Made by a program: the position numbers and the translations under genes
The notes under the pieces: generated by a model
Told to the model about the DNA's origin: nothing
Seen by the model: only the letters and a program-made list of their open reading frames with translations
Databases searched by the model: none
From: Hallella seregens ATCC 51272
Lineage (GTDB): Bacteria; Bacteroidota; Bacteroidia; Bacteroidales; Bacteroidaceae
Reading direction: 5' to 3'
Assembly: GCF_000518545.1 (NCBI RefSeq)
Contig: NZ_JADU01000015.1
Span: 41,368 to 105,367 of the forward strand
Length of the DNA: 64,000 bases
Shown: piece after piece, positions 1 to 8,046 of the stretch
Position numbering within the stretch: the stretch's first letter is position 1
How the letters are laid out: every line of letters begins with the position of its first letter

Positions 1-795
1 GGCGCGCTTTCCACCAAGTTTGTTGAGACGGTTTACATCCCTGAAGACGATCGCGCCACGCTCTGCGTGTCGTGCGAGGTGGGCTGCAAGATGAACTGCC
101 TCTTCTGTCAGACAGGCAAACAGGGCTTCGAGGGCTACCTCTCGACCGCCGACATTCTCAACCAGGTGTACAGTCTGCCCGAGCGCGACAAGCTCACCAA
201 CATTGTCTTCATGGGGCAAGGAGAGCCCATGGACAACCTGGACAACGTGTTGCGCTCCACTGAGATACTCACGGCCGAATACGCATACGCCTGGAGTCCT
301 AGGCGCATCACGGTGAGCAGTGTGGGCCTCAAAGACAAGCTCAAACGATTTCTTGAGGAGAGCGAGTGCCATGTGGCCGTCAGTCTGCACTCCCCCATCC
401 CCGAGCAACGGGCCGAACTGATGCCCGCAGAGAGGAGTATGCCCGTGGAGCAGCTCGTGGAACTGCTGCGCAACTACGACTTTGCACACCAGCGACGACT
501 CTCGTTCGAGTACATTGTCTTTGGCGGCGTGAACGATTCCATGACCCACGCCCGCCAAATCGTACAACTGCTCAAGGGGCTGCACTGTCGTGTCAACCTC
601 ATCCGCTTTCATCCAATTCCCCATGTAGACCTGCACGGGGCCAGTGAAAAGCAGATGGAAGTCATGCGTGATTATCTCACGGCCCACGGCATTTTTACCA
701 CCATCCGGGCCAGCCGAGGCCAGGACATCTATGCCGCCTGCGGTCTGCTGAGCACCTCGGCACAGGTGGACAAAGACCGCAAGGAGCAAGCCTGA
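1..795 (+). CDS. rlmN: 23S rRNA (adenine-2503-C2)-methyltransferase RlmN, 5' end cut by window
   Basis: Radical-SAM enzyme that methylates C2 of A2503 in 23S rRNA (and A37 of some tRNAs). The reading frame is open from base 1, so the N-terminus lies outside the window; 264 codons are visible. The [4Fe-4S] motif CxxxCxxC is seen as CKMNCLFC (cysteines at visible residues 29, 33 and 36). The family's two mechanistic cysteines are present: C22 in ATLCVSC and C247 in IYAACG near the C-terminus. The GQGEP motif is also present. The next gene starts 11 bp after the stop and probably shares the transcript. The identification rests on these motifs and is firm. Confidence 0.95.
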   Translation, partial: GALSTKFVETVYIPEDDRATLCVSCEVGCKMNCLFCQTGKQGFEGYLSTADILNQVYSLPERDKLTNIVFMGQGEPMDNLDNVLRSTEILTAEYAYAWSPRRITVSSVGLKDKLKRFLEESECHVAVSLHSPIPEQRAELMPAERSMPVEQLVELLRNYDFAHQRRLSFEYIVFGGVNDSMTHARQIVQLLKGLHCRVNLIRFHPIPHVDLHGASEKQMEVMRDYLTAHGIFTTIRASRGQDIYAACGLLSTSAQVDKDRKEQA

Positions 796-806
796 CACCG
801 TCGCCC

Positions 807-1754
807 ATGGTTCGCCAACGCTTCTTCCCCCACCCGGCCCACGGTCTGCTATGTGCCGTCATCCTCCTTATGCTGGTGGCTTGCACCGGGCACGAGGGAC
901 TTCTGCCCAAATCGGGCGGACGGGCCTACGAGGTGTTGGTGGTGGGCGACCGCCAGAAGGCCGTGACACGCGCACTGAGTACCGATGTGGACTGTCTACC
1001 ACAGAGCGAGCCCGAGTTCGATGTATCCAACGTGGACAGTGCCCATTTCACAGCCGCCTTGGCTTTGGCGCGCAACATCGTGATGGTGCACATTGATCCG
1101 CAGCTCTATACCGTGACCCGCATCCGCTACGAACGGAATGTACATGCCACCCCGCAGCTTGTAGTGCATGTCGGTGCTCCCTCGGCCGCTGCCCTCCAGA
1201 CCGGCATGCAAAGCCAAGGAACGGCCTTGCGCCGACTGCTGAATCGCACCGAGCTTCAAGCGGCTATCGCCCGACTGCAACACCATCGCAACGTACAGAT
1301 GGAGAAGCAGCTGCAACGGCAATTCGGCGCAACCATGTGGATACCAGCCGACATGACCGCCAGCAAGAGGGGGCGCAGCTTCCTCTGGATGAGCAACAAC
1401 ACTGCCTCCGAACCGCTGAACATCGTGGTCTACCGGGCCCGTCGCTGCCACACCCTACAAGCCTACACAGCCCAACGGGACAGTATTATGGGTGCCAACA
1501 TCAAGGGCGAGACCGACCGCATGGCCATGCAGACCGTGTCGGGAACTGTCCGCCGGTACACGGCAACCCACAAGGGGCGGTCAGTTGTGGTACACCGCGG
1601 CCTATGGGAGATGGCGGGCGACGACATGGGCGGCCCTTTCGTGAGTCACACCGTAGGCGACATCACGGTCGAAGCATTCGTCTATGCCCCGGGCACCAAG
1701 AAGCGAAACAAACTGCGGCAACTTGAAGCCGCACTATATACTTTAAAATATTAA
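807..1754 (+). CDS. DUF4837 family lipoprotein
   Basis: A 315-residue exported protein. The N-terminus has a hydrophobic stretch (about residues 13-25) ending in a lipobox-like LVAC, so C26 is probably lipidated. The body matches my recollection of DUF4837, a Bacteroidota-specific family of unknown function that begins with a GRAYEVLVVGD-type segment. It sits 11 bp after rlmN and 3 bp before pdxA, so the three genes are almost certainly cotranscribed. No catalytic motif was recognised. Family assignment is from memory of the motif and gene order, so moderately sure; the lipoprotein call is better supported. Confidence 0.75.
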   Translation: MVRQRFFPHPAHGLLCAVILLMLVACTGHEGLLPKSGGRAYEVLVVGDRQKAVTRALSTDVDCLPQSEPEFDVSNVDSAHFTAALALARNIVMVHIDPQLYTVTRIRYERNVHATPQLVVHVGAPSAAALQTGMQSQGTALRRLLNRTELQAAIARLQHHRNVQMEKQLQRQFGATMWIPADMTASKRGRSFLWMSNNTASEPLNIVVYRARRCHTLQAYTAQRDSIMGANIKGETDRMAMQTVSGTVRRYTATHKGRSVVVHRGLWEMAGDDMGGPFVSHTVGDITVEAFVYAPGTKKRNKLRQLEAALYTLKY

Positions 1755-1757
1755 GCA

Positions 1758-2879
1758 ATGGACAACAACCGCAAGATACGCGTGGCCATCACCCACGGAG
1801 ACACAAATGGCATAGGCTATGAGTTGATTTTCAAGACTTTTGCCGAGCCCGAAATGCTGGAGCTCTGTACTCCCATCGTCTACGGCTCGCCCAAGATAGC
1901 CGCCTATCACCGCAAGGCACTCAACATTGAGGGGAACTTCAGAATCATTGCCGATGCCCGCGAGGCGCAGGAAGACCGCGTGAACCTGCTGACCGTGTTC
2001 GACGAAGACATCAAAGTGGATTTGGGCACGCCTACGGATGAGTCGGGACACGCCGCCGTCAAGGCACTCGACAAGGCCATCACCGACTACAAGGACGGGC
2101 TCTTCGACGTGCTTGTCACTTGTCCCGTCGACCAGTCCCACCTCAGCCTTGAGGGCTACACACTGCCCAGCAGTGACAAATACATCGAGACGAGCATTGG
2201 CGAGGGCAAAAAAGGCCTTGACATACTGACCAATGAGAACCTGCGCGTGGCCCTGGTCACTGACAACATTGCCCTGAAAGACGTGCCCGCAGCCATCACT
2301 TTGGAGCGCGTCATCGAGAAAGTGGCCATATTTTTTGCTACGCTTCGCCGCGACATGCGCATCTCCAGCCCACGCATTGCCATCCTGGCCCTCAACCCTA
2401 ACGACTGCGACGATCGTCCCGGCAAGGAAGAGAGCGAGGCCATTATCCCCGCCGTGCAGAAGCTATCCGATGCCGGAGTCAATGCCTTTGGCCCCTACCA
2501 GGCCGCAAGTTTCTTCGGTAACGGCGAGTTCACGGCCTTTGACGGCATTCTGGCCATGTACCACGACCAAGGTATCGCGCCGTTCAAAGCCATGGCTCCC
2601 GAGGGCAACATCCATTACTTGGGTGGGTTGCCGCTTGTGAGTACCGCCCCCGACATGGGACCATGCTACGACATTGCCGGGCAGGGCACGGCCGACCCCA
2701 CGGCACTCCGCCGCGCTATCTATCAAGCCATCGACGGTTTCCGCAACCGCGCCTACTATGACGCACCCCTGGCCAATCCGCTGCCCAAGCTCTACCATGA
2801 ACGCCGCGACGAGAGCGAGAAAGTGCGCTTCTCCATCCCCAAGAAGCACGAAAATGCCATCAAGGAGCGTCAGAAGTAG
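1758..2879 (+). CDS. pdxA: 4-hydroxythreonine-4-phosphate dehydrogenase
   Basis: NAD-dependent oxidation of 4-phosphohydroxy-L-threonine in the DXP-dependent route to pyridoxal phosphate; cytoplasmic dimer. Family landmarks are the N-terminal THGDTNGIGYE segment, the central TCPVDQSHL and the metal/substrate region MYHDQGIAPFKAM, whose His and Asp belong to the divalent-metal site. At 373 residues it is slightly longer than the E. coli enzyme, mostly through a charged C-terminal tail. ATG follows the upstream stop by 3 bp. The other pdx genes are not in the window. Confidence 0.93.
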   Translation: MDNNRKIRVAITHGDTNGIGYELIFKTFAEPEMLELCTPIVYGSPKIAAYHRKALNIEGNFRIIADAREAQEDRVNLLTVFDEDIKVDLGTPTDESGHAAVKALDKAITDYKDGLFDVLVTCPVDQSHLSLEGYTLPSSDKYIETSIGEGKKGLDILTNENLRVALVTDNIALKDVPAAITLERVIEKVAIFFATLRRDMRISSPRIAILALNPNDCDDRPGKEESEAIIPAVQKLSDAGVNAFGPYQAASFFGNGEFTAFDGILAMYHDQGIAPFKAMAPEGNIHYLGGLPLVSTAPDMGPCYDIAGQGTADPTALRRAIYQAIDGFRNRAYYDAPLANPLPKLYHERRDESEKVRFSIPKKHENAIKERQK

Positions 2880-2912
2880 GTTCCGGCCACGATCCATCCT
2901 CCGACCATCACC

Positions 2913-3923
2913 ATGAACAAGAAATATCAGAACGGGTTCTTTGTCTTCGGGCTGCTGGTGCTCGTCATCATGATTACCCAGCTCGACTTCACCCAAGTGT
3001 GGCAGGGGCTGCGGCATGCAGGCTATTGGTTTTTCGCCGTTGTCGCCTTATGGGCCTTTCTCTACTTGTTCAACACCGCCGCCTGGTACCTCATCATCAA
3101 GGGCGTATGCAGCCAGCCATCGGCCGACGCACCCGCCCCGAAGCGCATTCCCTTTGCCTGGCTTTACAAGGTAAGCGTATCGGGTTTTGCCCTCAACTAT
3201 GCCACCCCGGGCGGACTGATGGGCGGCGAGCCCTACCGCATCATGGAACTGGCCCCCAAGATAGGCACCGAGCGAGCCTCTTCGTCGGTGATTCTCTATG
3301 CCATGACCCACATCTTCAGCCACTTCTGGTTCTGGCTTTTCTCCGTCTTGCTCTTTCTTTTCACCCAGCATGTGGGCCTATGGATGGGCTCGCTCATGGG
3401 TGCCATCCTTGCGTTCTGCCTGTTGGGCATCTGGTTTTTCACCGTGGGCTACCGCAAGGGACTGGCCAACCGCGTGATGAGTCTGCTGCGGCACCTCCCC
3501 CTTATCAAGAAATGGGCCCGTCCTTTCGTGGACAAACATCGCAGCCAGCTCGACACCATCGACCGCCAGATTGCCGCCCTCCACAGTCAGAATCCCTATA
3601 ACTTTATAGGCGCCGTACTGCTGGAGTTCTCATGCCGTATCTGTTCTGCCCTTGAGATTTTCTTCATTTTGCTGGTGCTCATGCCCGACGTGAACTATGT
3701 AAACTGCATCCTCATCCTGGCTTTCACCTCACTTTTTGCCAACCTGCTGTTCTTCATCCCGCTTCAGCTGGGCGGTCGCGAGGGCGGCTTCCTCATGTCC
3801 ACGGCCGGCCTGGGCATCAGTGCAAGCGCCGGCATTTTCGTGGCGCTCATCGTGCGCATCCGCGAACTGGTGTGGACAGGTATCGGTCTTCTCATGATTA
3901 AGATGGTGCGCAAAAACTCGTAA
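2913..3923 (+). CDS. flippase-like integral membrane protein (LPG synthase TM / UPF0104 type)
   Basis: A 336-residue polytopic membrane protein with about eight hydrophobic segments, starting with [13 protein letters not shown] near residue 9. The pattern, including [13 protein letters not shown] near residue 95 and [10 protein letters not shown] near the C-terminus, is that of the YbhN/UPF0104 family related to the flippase half of lysylphosphatidylglycerol synthases. There is no soluble aminoacyl-transferase domain, so it would not make lysyl-PG itself; lipid or glycolipid translocation is an inference from the fold. It is 33 bp after pdxA in the same direction. Confidence 0.8.
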   Translation: MNKKYQNGFFVFGLLVLVIMITQLDFTQVWQGLRHAGYWFFAVVALWAFLYLFNTAAWYLIIKGVCSQPSADAPAPKRIPFAWLYKVSVSGFALNYATPGGLMGGEPYRIMELAPKIGTERASSSVILYAMTHIFSHFWFWLFSVLLFLFTQHVGLWMGSLMGAILAFCLLGIWFFTVGYRKGLANRVMSLLRHLPLIKKWARPFVDKHRSQLDTIDRQIAALHSQNPYNFIGAVLLEFSCRICSALEIFFILLVLMPDVNYVNCILILAFTSLFANLLFFIPLQLGGREGGFLMSTAGLGISASAGIFVALIVRIRELVWTGIGLLMIKMVRKNS

Positions 3924-3956
3924 AGCAGCCCGTAAACGCCATCTTTTTCTGCCATT

Positions 3957-3990
3957 TTTGCAGGTATGTCGATTTAATTGCGTAATTTTG
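3957..3990 (+). promoter_or_regulatory. Bacteroidota-type promoter for the sigma-54 activator operon
   Basis: A TTTG (3957-3960) is followed 22 bp later by TAATTTTG (3983-3990), matching the -33/-7 consensus of the Bacteroidota primary sigma factor. It lies 22 bp upstream of the ATG at 4012 and argues against the TTG at 3958, which would start inside the promoter. Confidence 0.6.
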
Positions 3991-4011
3991 TCACGCATTG
4001 ATTACAGGCAA

Positions 4012-5265
4012 ATGAATACATCCGAACTGCAAAAGATAAAGCAACGCTACAACATCGTCGGCAACAGCGATGGGCTCAACCATGCGCTGGACGTGGCCCT
4101 GCAGGTGGCATCGACCGACTTGAGCGTCCTCATTGTGGGCGAGAGTGGCGTGGGCAAGGAGATTATTCCGCGCGTCATCCACGACAACTCGCCGCGCCGC
4201 CGCGAGCGTTACTTTGCCATCAACTGCGGTTCCATCCCCGAAGGCACCATCGACAGCGAGCTTTTCGGCCACGAGAAAGGAGCCTACACCGGCGCCATCG
4301 GCGAGAGCGATGGCTATTTTGGCGTGGCCAACAAGGGCACCATCTTCCTCGACGAGGTGGGTGAACTGCCCATTGCCACCCAGGCGCGCCTGTTGCGCGT
4401 GCTGGAGACGGGCGAGTACATCCGGGTAGGCGGGCAGGAAATCCGCAAGACCAACGTGCGCATCGTGGCCGCCACCAACGTGAACATGCGCAAAGCCATC
4501 TCCGAAGGCCGTTTCCGCGAGGACCTCTACTACCGGCTCAACACCATCCCCATCCAAATGCCGCCCCTGCGCGACCGCGGCAACGACATCGTGCTGCTCT
4601 TCCGCCTCTTCGCCATGCAGATGGCCGAGAAGTACCATTTGCCCAAGATTGCCCTCACCGAGGATGCCAAATCGCTGCTGCTCCGCTATAAATGGCCGGG
4701 CAACGTACGACAGCTCAAGAACATTACCGAGCAGATGTCGGTGCTCAGCGAGGCCCGTGAACTTGATGCCGCCCAACTCAGCAAGTACATTCCCGACAAC
4801 CCCGACAGCACCCAGCTGGCCCCCATCAGCCAGGGCGGGCAGCACTCCTACGAGAGCGAGCGGGAGATTCTCTACAAGATTCTCTACGAGCTACGGGGCA
4901 ATGTCTCCGACCTGCGCCGCGACATGACAAGCCTGCGCAAGCAACTCGACGAAGCCTATGCCCTGAACGAAGCCGCGACTTTCCAGCACAGCAAGTTCAT
5001 CAACACCGCACAGGCACCGATGCCGGCCCTCCGCACCGACCACGCCACCCTTGAAAGCTATGCACCGGCATCGGCCGAAGAAGCCGAAGCCGAGGAAATC
5101 AAGGCCGAGCCCGAAAGCCTCAACCTAAGCGACCTGGGCCGCCAAATGGTGGAGAAAGCCTTGGAACGCAACGACGGCAACCGCAAAAAGGCCGCCCAGG
5201 AACTGGGCATTTCCGACCGCACCCTTTACAGAAGAATCAGACAATATGGGCTCGACAAGAAATAA
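4012..5265 (+). CDS. sigma-54-dependent transcriptional activator lacking a receiver domain
   Basis: An enhancer-binding protein of 417 residues: an AAA+ domain from the very N-terminus and a Fis-type helix-turn-helix at about 373-417. Walker A is GESGVGKE (43-50), the sigma-54 contact loop is GAYTGA (90-95, a Tyr variant of GAFTGA), Walker B is TIFLDE (110-115), and the arginine region FREDLYYRLN follows. There is no response-regulator or GAF domain, so it is either constitutive or controlled by another protein. The start at 4012 is chosen because the in-frame TTG at 3958 overlaps the promoter. Its last 20 bp overlap lptE. In Bacteroidota this gene usually precedes lptE and secG; its targets are not known from the sequence. 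Confidence 0.9.
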   Translation: MNTSELQKIKQRYNIVGNSDGLNHALDVALQVASTDLSVLIVGESGVGKEIIPRVIHDNSPRRRERYFAINCGSIPEGTIDSELFGHEKGAYTGAIGESDGYFGVANKGTIFLDEVGELPIATQARLLRVLETGEYIRVGGQEIRKTNVRIVAATNVNMRKAISEGRFREDLYYRLNTIPIQMPPLRDRGNDIVLLFRLFAMQMAEKYHLPKIALTEDAKSLLLRYKWPGNVRQLKNITEQMSVLSEARELDAAQLSKYIPDNPDSTQLAPISQGGQHSYESEREILYKILYELRGNVSDLRRDMTSLRKQLDEAYALNEAATFQHSKFINTAQAPMPALRTDHATLESYAPASAEEAEAEEIKAEPESLNLSDLGRQMVEKALERNDGNRKKAAQELGISDRTLYRRIRQYGLDKK

Positions 5266-5827
5266 TCCATTGCCCAACGGCCGCCGCCTGCCCGCCATTT
5301 GCCGGGTCGACGGCGGGTTGCTGCTGCGGGCAGCGGGCGTTTGCCTGTGCGTCTTCACCCTGCTGACGGCATGCAAGGTGAACTATGGTTTCAACGGGGC
5401 CAGCATCGACTACACCAAGACCAAGACCATCCAGATTGCCGATTTTCCCATTCGCAGCAGCTACGTTTGGGGGCCAATGGGCCCGCTTTTCAACAACCAG
5501 CTGAAAGATACATACGCCAACCACACCCACTTGCAGCAGGTGAAGCGCAACGGCGACCTTGTGGTCGACGGCGAAATCACGCAGTATTCGCAGCGCAACA
5601 AGTCGGTTTCGAGCGAGGGCTACTCGGCACAGACCGAACTCTCGATGACGGTCAACGTGCGGTTCACCAACAATACCAACCACAGCGAAGACTTTGAACG
5701 CTCGTTCACAGCCACGCAAACCTACGAGACGACCAGAAGCCTGAACAGCGTTCAGGAAGAACTCGTCACCCAAATGTGCAAGGACCTGACCGACCAAATA
5801 TTCAACGCCACCGTGGCCAACTGGTAA
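5246..5827 (+). CDS. lptE: LptE-like LPS-assembly lipoprotein
   Basis: A 193-residue lipoprotein with lipobox LLTAC (C43). The body begins YGFNGASIDY and continues with a strand-rich segment typical of Bacteroidota LptE, the outer-membrane partner of LptD in lipopolysaccharide insertion. Translation overlaps the end of the sigma-54 activator by 20 bp, suggesting coupling. The region before the signal sequence is unusually long (about 25 residues, polar, Pro/Arg-rich); no internal ATG could shorten it, but an alternative GTG or TTG start cannot be excluded. LptD is not in this window. Confidence 0.8.
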   Translation: MGSTRNNPLPNGRRLPAICRVDGGLLLRAAGVCLCVFTLLTACKVNYGFNGASIDYTKTKTIQIADFPIRSSYVWGPMGPLFNNQLKDTYANHTHLQQVKRNGDLVVDGEITQYSQRNKSVSSEGYSAQTELSMTVNVRFTNNTNHSEDFERSFTATQTYETTRSLNSVQEELVTQMCKDLTDQIFNATVANW

Positions 5828-5831
5828 CGAC

Positions 5832-6599
5832 ATGGACATAGCCAACCTCATCAAGCATCCCGAACAGCTGGACAGCGAGACGCTCTACGAGCTACGCAGC
5901 CTGCTGGCCCTGTACCCATACTACCAGACTGCCCGGCTACTGCTGCTCCAGAACCTCTATCTGCTCCACGATCCCACATTCGACGAGGAGCTGCGCCGTG
6001 CCGCCATCTACATCACCGACCGCAAAGTCATCTTCAACCTGGTGGAGGCCGCCCACTACCGGCTCAAGATAGACCGGCCCCAAGGCTCCACCCCACCGGC
6101 CACCGCCGCCAAGACGGCCGGCGCCGACCGCACCATCTCCCTCATAGACCACTTTCTGGACTCCATCCCCGAGGAGGAGAAGCAGGAACAGCAGAAGACC
6201 CACCGCAAGCCCACACCCGCCGATGCAGCAGTGGACTACGTTTCCTATCTGCTGGAGACCAGCGAGGAAAAGGAGCTGCAAGCGCCATCCGCCCCTCTGC
6301 TGAAAGGCCAGAGTTTGATAGATAATTTCATAAACAATGAGGGTGGAAAGATAAAACTCAAGGAAGAGCCCGAATACATGCCCGACCTTTTGCCGGCCGA
6401 ACCCGAGGAAGAAAGGGAGGGAAACGAGGGCTATTTCACGGAAACACTGGCCCGCATTTACATCAAACAAGGACGATATGGCAAAGCACTCGAAATAATT
6501 CAACGCTTAAATTTGAATTATCCGAAAAAAAATGCTTACTTTGCAGACCAGATTCGCTTCTTGGAAAAGCTGATATTAAACAACAAAAACAATAAGTAA
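5832..6599 (+). CDS. TPR-like protein of the lptE-secG operon, function unknown
   Basis: A 255-residue acidic, probably cytoplasmic protein. The N-terminal 90 residues are helical and Leu/Tyr-rich (ELRSLLALYPYYQTARLL), the middle is charged and probably disordered, and the C-terminal 40 residues (LARIYIKQGRYGKALEIIQ) look like a single TPR unit. It starts 5 bp after lptE and ends 7 bp before secG, so it belongs to the same transcript. The position is conserved in Bacteroidales from memory, but no function is known to me. Confidence 0.75.
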   Translation: MDIANLIKHPEQLDSETLYELRSLLALYPYYQTARLLLLQNLYLLHDPTFDEELRRAAIYITDRKVIFNLVEAAHYRLKIDRPQGSTPPATAAKTAGADRTISLIDHFLDSIPEEEKQEQQKTHRKPTPADAAVDYVSYLLETSEEKELQAPSAPLLKGQSLIDNFINNEGGKIKLKEEPEYMPDLLPAEPEEEREGNEGYFTETLARIYIKQGRYGKALEIIQRLNLNYPKKNAYFADQIRFLEKLILNNKNNK

Positions 6600-6605
6600 A
6601 GTATT

Positions 6606-7019
6606 ATGTACACATTTTTTGTAGCTCTCATCGTCGTGGTGTCACTGTTGATGATCGGCATTGTACTCATCCAAGAGTCCAAGGGAGGCGGCCTTGCCAG
6701 CAACTTCTCCTCCTCCAACGCTATTATGGGCGTACGCAAGACCACGGACTTTGTAGAGAAAGCCACTTGGGGCTTGGCTGCCGCCATGGTGGTGTTCAGT
6801 ATCATTTGCGCCCATACCGCTCCACAGGCTTCGGCCGACCAGAGCGTGCTCGAGCAGAGCGCCACCGAGTCGCAGGCCACCAATCCGACCAACACGCAGG
6901 GCTTCCAGGCCGGCCAGCAGACTGCTCCCGCACAGGGTTCAGGCAGTCAGGGTGCCGCCCAGGCTCCCGCCACAGACGCCCAGAAGGCCCCCGTGGCACC
7001 GGCTGCACCTGCCAAATAA
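6606..7019 (+). CDS. secG: preprotein translocase subunit SecG
   Basis: Small membrane subunit of the SecYEG translocon. It has two hydrophobic segments (about residues 3-21 and 52-72) linked by the conserved cytoplasmic loop with IQESKGGGLA and the ANF/SNF-like region around NFSSSNAIMG. After residue 80 there is a long Gln/Ala/Pro-rich low-complexity tail ending APAAPAK, common in Bacteroidota SecG and absent in E. coli. Total length is 137 residues. Confidence 0.92.
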   Translation: MYTFFVALIVVVSLLMIGIVLIQESKGGGLASNFSSSNAIMGVRKTTDFVEKATWGLAAAMVVFSIICAHTAPQASADQSVLEQSATESQATNPTNTQGFQAGQQTAPAQGSGSQGAAQAPATDAQKAPVAPAAPAK

Positions 7020-7040
7020 AAGATTTATTGAAAAAAGAGA

Positions 7041-7071
7041 GGGATTTATTTGGCCGTACCAGATAAATCCC
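7041..7071. other. 9-bp inverted repeat embracing the tRNA-His promoter spacer
   Basis: GGGATTTAT (7041-7049) and its exact complement ATAAATCCC (7063-7071) are separated by 13 bp. As RNA it could be a weak secG terminator (no U-run follows). As DNA it is an operator-like dyad between the -33 and -7 boxes of the tRNA-His promoter. Confidence 0.45.
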
Positions 7072-7080
7072 TTACCTTTG
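7049..7080 (+). promoter_or_regulatory. promoter of tRNA-His
   Basis: TTTG (7049-7052), a 20-bp spacer, then TACCTTTG (7073-7080). This is a near-perfect Bacteroidota housekeeping promoter, about 28 bp upstream of the mature tRNA 5' end. Confidence 0.8.
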
Positions 7081-7107
7081 CACCCGCTTCCAGAAAGCAG
7101 CCAACAC

Positions 7108-7185
7108 GGTGGATGTAGTTCAGTTGGTTAGAGCGTCAGATTGTGGTTCTGAATGTCGTGGGTTCGAGTCCCACCCTCCACCCCA
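7108..7185 (+). tRNA. tRNA-His (GTG)
   Basis: The cloverleaf can be drawn by hand. The anticodon stem TCAGA/TCTGA encloses loop TTGTGGT (anticodon GTG), and the T arm is GTGGG-TTCGAGT-CCCAC. The 5' base at 7108 is the extra G(-1) typical of tRNA-His, facing C73 at 7182, and CCA appears encoded at 7183-7185. One acceptor pair is not complementary: T at 7114 faces C at 7176 (pair 6-67). Confidence 0.93.
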
Positions 7186-7224
7186 AGCGGAAATCCTTGA
7201 AACAAGGGTTTCCGCTTTGTTTTT
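7185..7224 (+). terminator. intrinsic terminator of tRNA-His
   Basis: A 15-bp stem (7185-7199 with 7203-7217, one T-G wobble) closes a 3-base AAA loop and is followed by TGTTTTT. It lies directly after the tRNA and should stop its transcript. Confidence 0.85.
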
Positions 7225-7337
7225 GCCCTATTCCCGGCACCCCCGGCTCCCGCTCATACAGACTCCGCGACCCGGCCCTCCTGCCCCGTCCATCCCCCCG
7301 ACATAATGACTGCACGGCATAGAGGCCGGAGCATAAG

Positions 7338-7447
7338 GCCGCAGACGCAGGGCGAATACGCCATAAACGCCATGCGAATACGCCGCAAACGCGGGGCGAA
7401 TACGGTGTAAACGCCACGCGGCAACACCGCAAACGCGGGGCAAATAC
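7338..7447. repeat. 22-bp tandem array A (five units)
   Basis: Five consecutive 22-bp units, starting at 7338, 7360, 7382, 7404 and 7426, each of the form GSCGYAAWCGC followed by NNSGCSANNAC. The third and fifth units differ at only two positions. The array lies between the tRNA-His terminator and the gene at 7539. The same unit recurs at 19.1, 32.9 and 42.1 kb. No coding potential is evident; bases 7225-7337 show nothing recognisable apart from a possible degenerate sixth unit just before 7338. Confidence 0.85.
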
Positions 7448-7511
7448 GGTGCCGCATTCTCAACAAAGGTTAATTTTCGCACGTTTTTTTCGTTTATATA
7501 AGGAAAGGTTG

Positions 7512-7519
7512 TACTTTTG
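7512..7519 (+). promoter_or_regulatory. -7 box upstream of the small Cys/His membrane protein
   Basis: TACTTTTG (7512-7519) matches TAnnTTTG and lies 19 bp before the ATG at 7539. A T-rich stretch (7484-7490) sits where the -33 element should be but lacks a clean TTTG. Confidence 0.5.
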
Positions 7520-7538
7520 CAAGTGCATACATTTTCCT

Positions 7539-7865
7539 ATGGGAATCAACAAACATAACACCAAACGCACGTTCGTTGCCTGGCTGCTGTTGCTGCTCTT
7601 TATGCTGCCAATCGTAGCCAAGGCGGTGCATGTTTGCCAGATTCACCCCAATACCGAGGCCGGCACCGGCAAAGCCGACGGCCACCACAGCGACAACTGC
7701 GCCATCTGCCACTTTGCCTTTCTCAGTTTCGACAAGGCAGAGTTCATCACCTTGGGCGTCATCGTTGCCACAGTGGTCTTTACGCTGACCGTCTTCTTCC
7801 AGACGAGCTACGTCTCGAAGAAGCTCGCCACGGCCAGTCTTAGGGCTCCTCCCTATTTGTTCTAA
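7539..7865 (+). CDS. small Cys/His-rich membrane protein, function unknown
   Basis: A 108-residue protein with two membrane segments (about residues 13-29 and 69-86). The roughly 38-residue loop between them is rich in possible metal ligands: HVCQIH, then HHSDNCAICH containing a CxxC. The start at 7539 is chosen because it follows the -7 box; the longer in-frame extension begins upstream of that promoter. It precedes the TonB-dependent receptor in the same direction. Short proteins with a CxxC/His loop near TonB receptors are reminiscent of DUF2946-like metal-associated proteins, but I cannot assign the family. A metal-related role is an inference from ligands and neighbours. Confidence 0.65.
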   Translation: MGINKHNTKRTFVAWLLLLLFMLPIVAKAVHVCQIHPNTEAGTGKADGHHSDNCAICHFAFLSFDKAEFITLGVIVATVVFTLTVFFQTSYVSKKLATASLRAPPYLF

Positions 7866-7945
7866 CCCCTGCTTTTCAGCGGGTTACACCTTATGGCCAC
7901 AACCATAGGGGGTAGCCATGTCCTCACGTGTCCGGCACCGGTGTG

Positions 7946-7994
7946 CGGCAATAGATTGCCGGCACCCTCCACATGCCGCACGCCGAGCGGCATG
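7946..7994 (+). promoter_or_regulatory. two stem-loops in the leader of the TonB receptor gene
   Basis: In the 181-bp gap before 8047 there is an inverted repeat CGGCAAT-AG-ATTGCCG (7946-7961) followed by a perfect 8-bp hairpin CATGCCGC / GCGGCATG (7972-7979 with 7987-7994, 7-base loop). No U-run follows, so neither is a simple terminator. They could be RNA regulatory structure or a protein operator. No known riboswitch consensus, including the cobalamin box, was found. Confidence 0.45.
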
Positions 7995-8046
7995 GCAACC
8001 ACACAACACTACGCTTTCAGACAACAATCAGACAAGGAATTAGGCT

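Noticed and set aside
7186..7538. Small open frames reading through the 22-bp array
   Set aside because: They consist of repeated residues created by the array and lack a promoter or start context.
7866..8046. Cobalamin or other known riboswitch upstream of the TonB receptor
   Set aside because: No B12-box or other recognisable riboswitch core is seen; only generic stem-loops.
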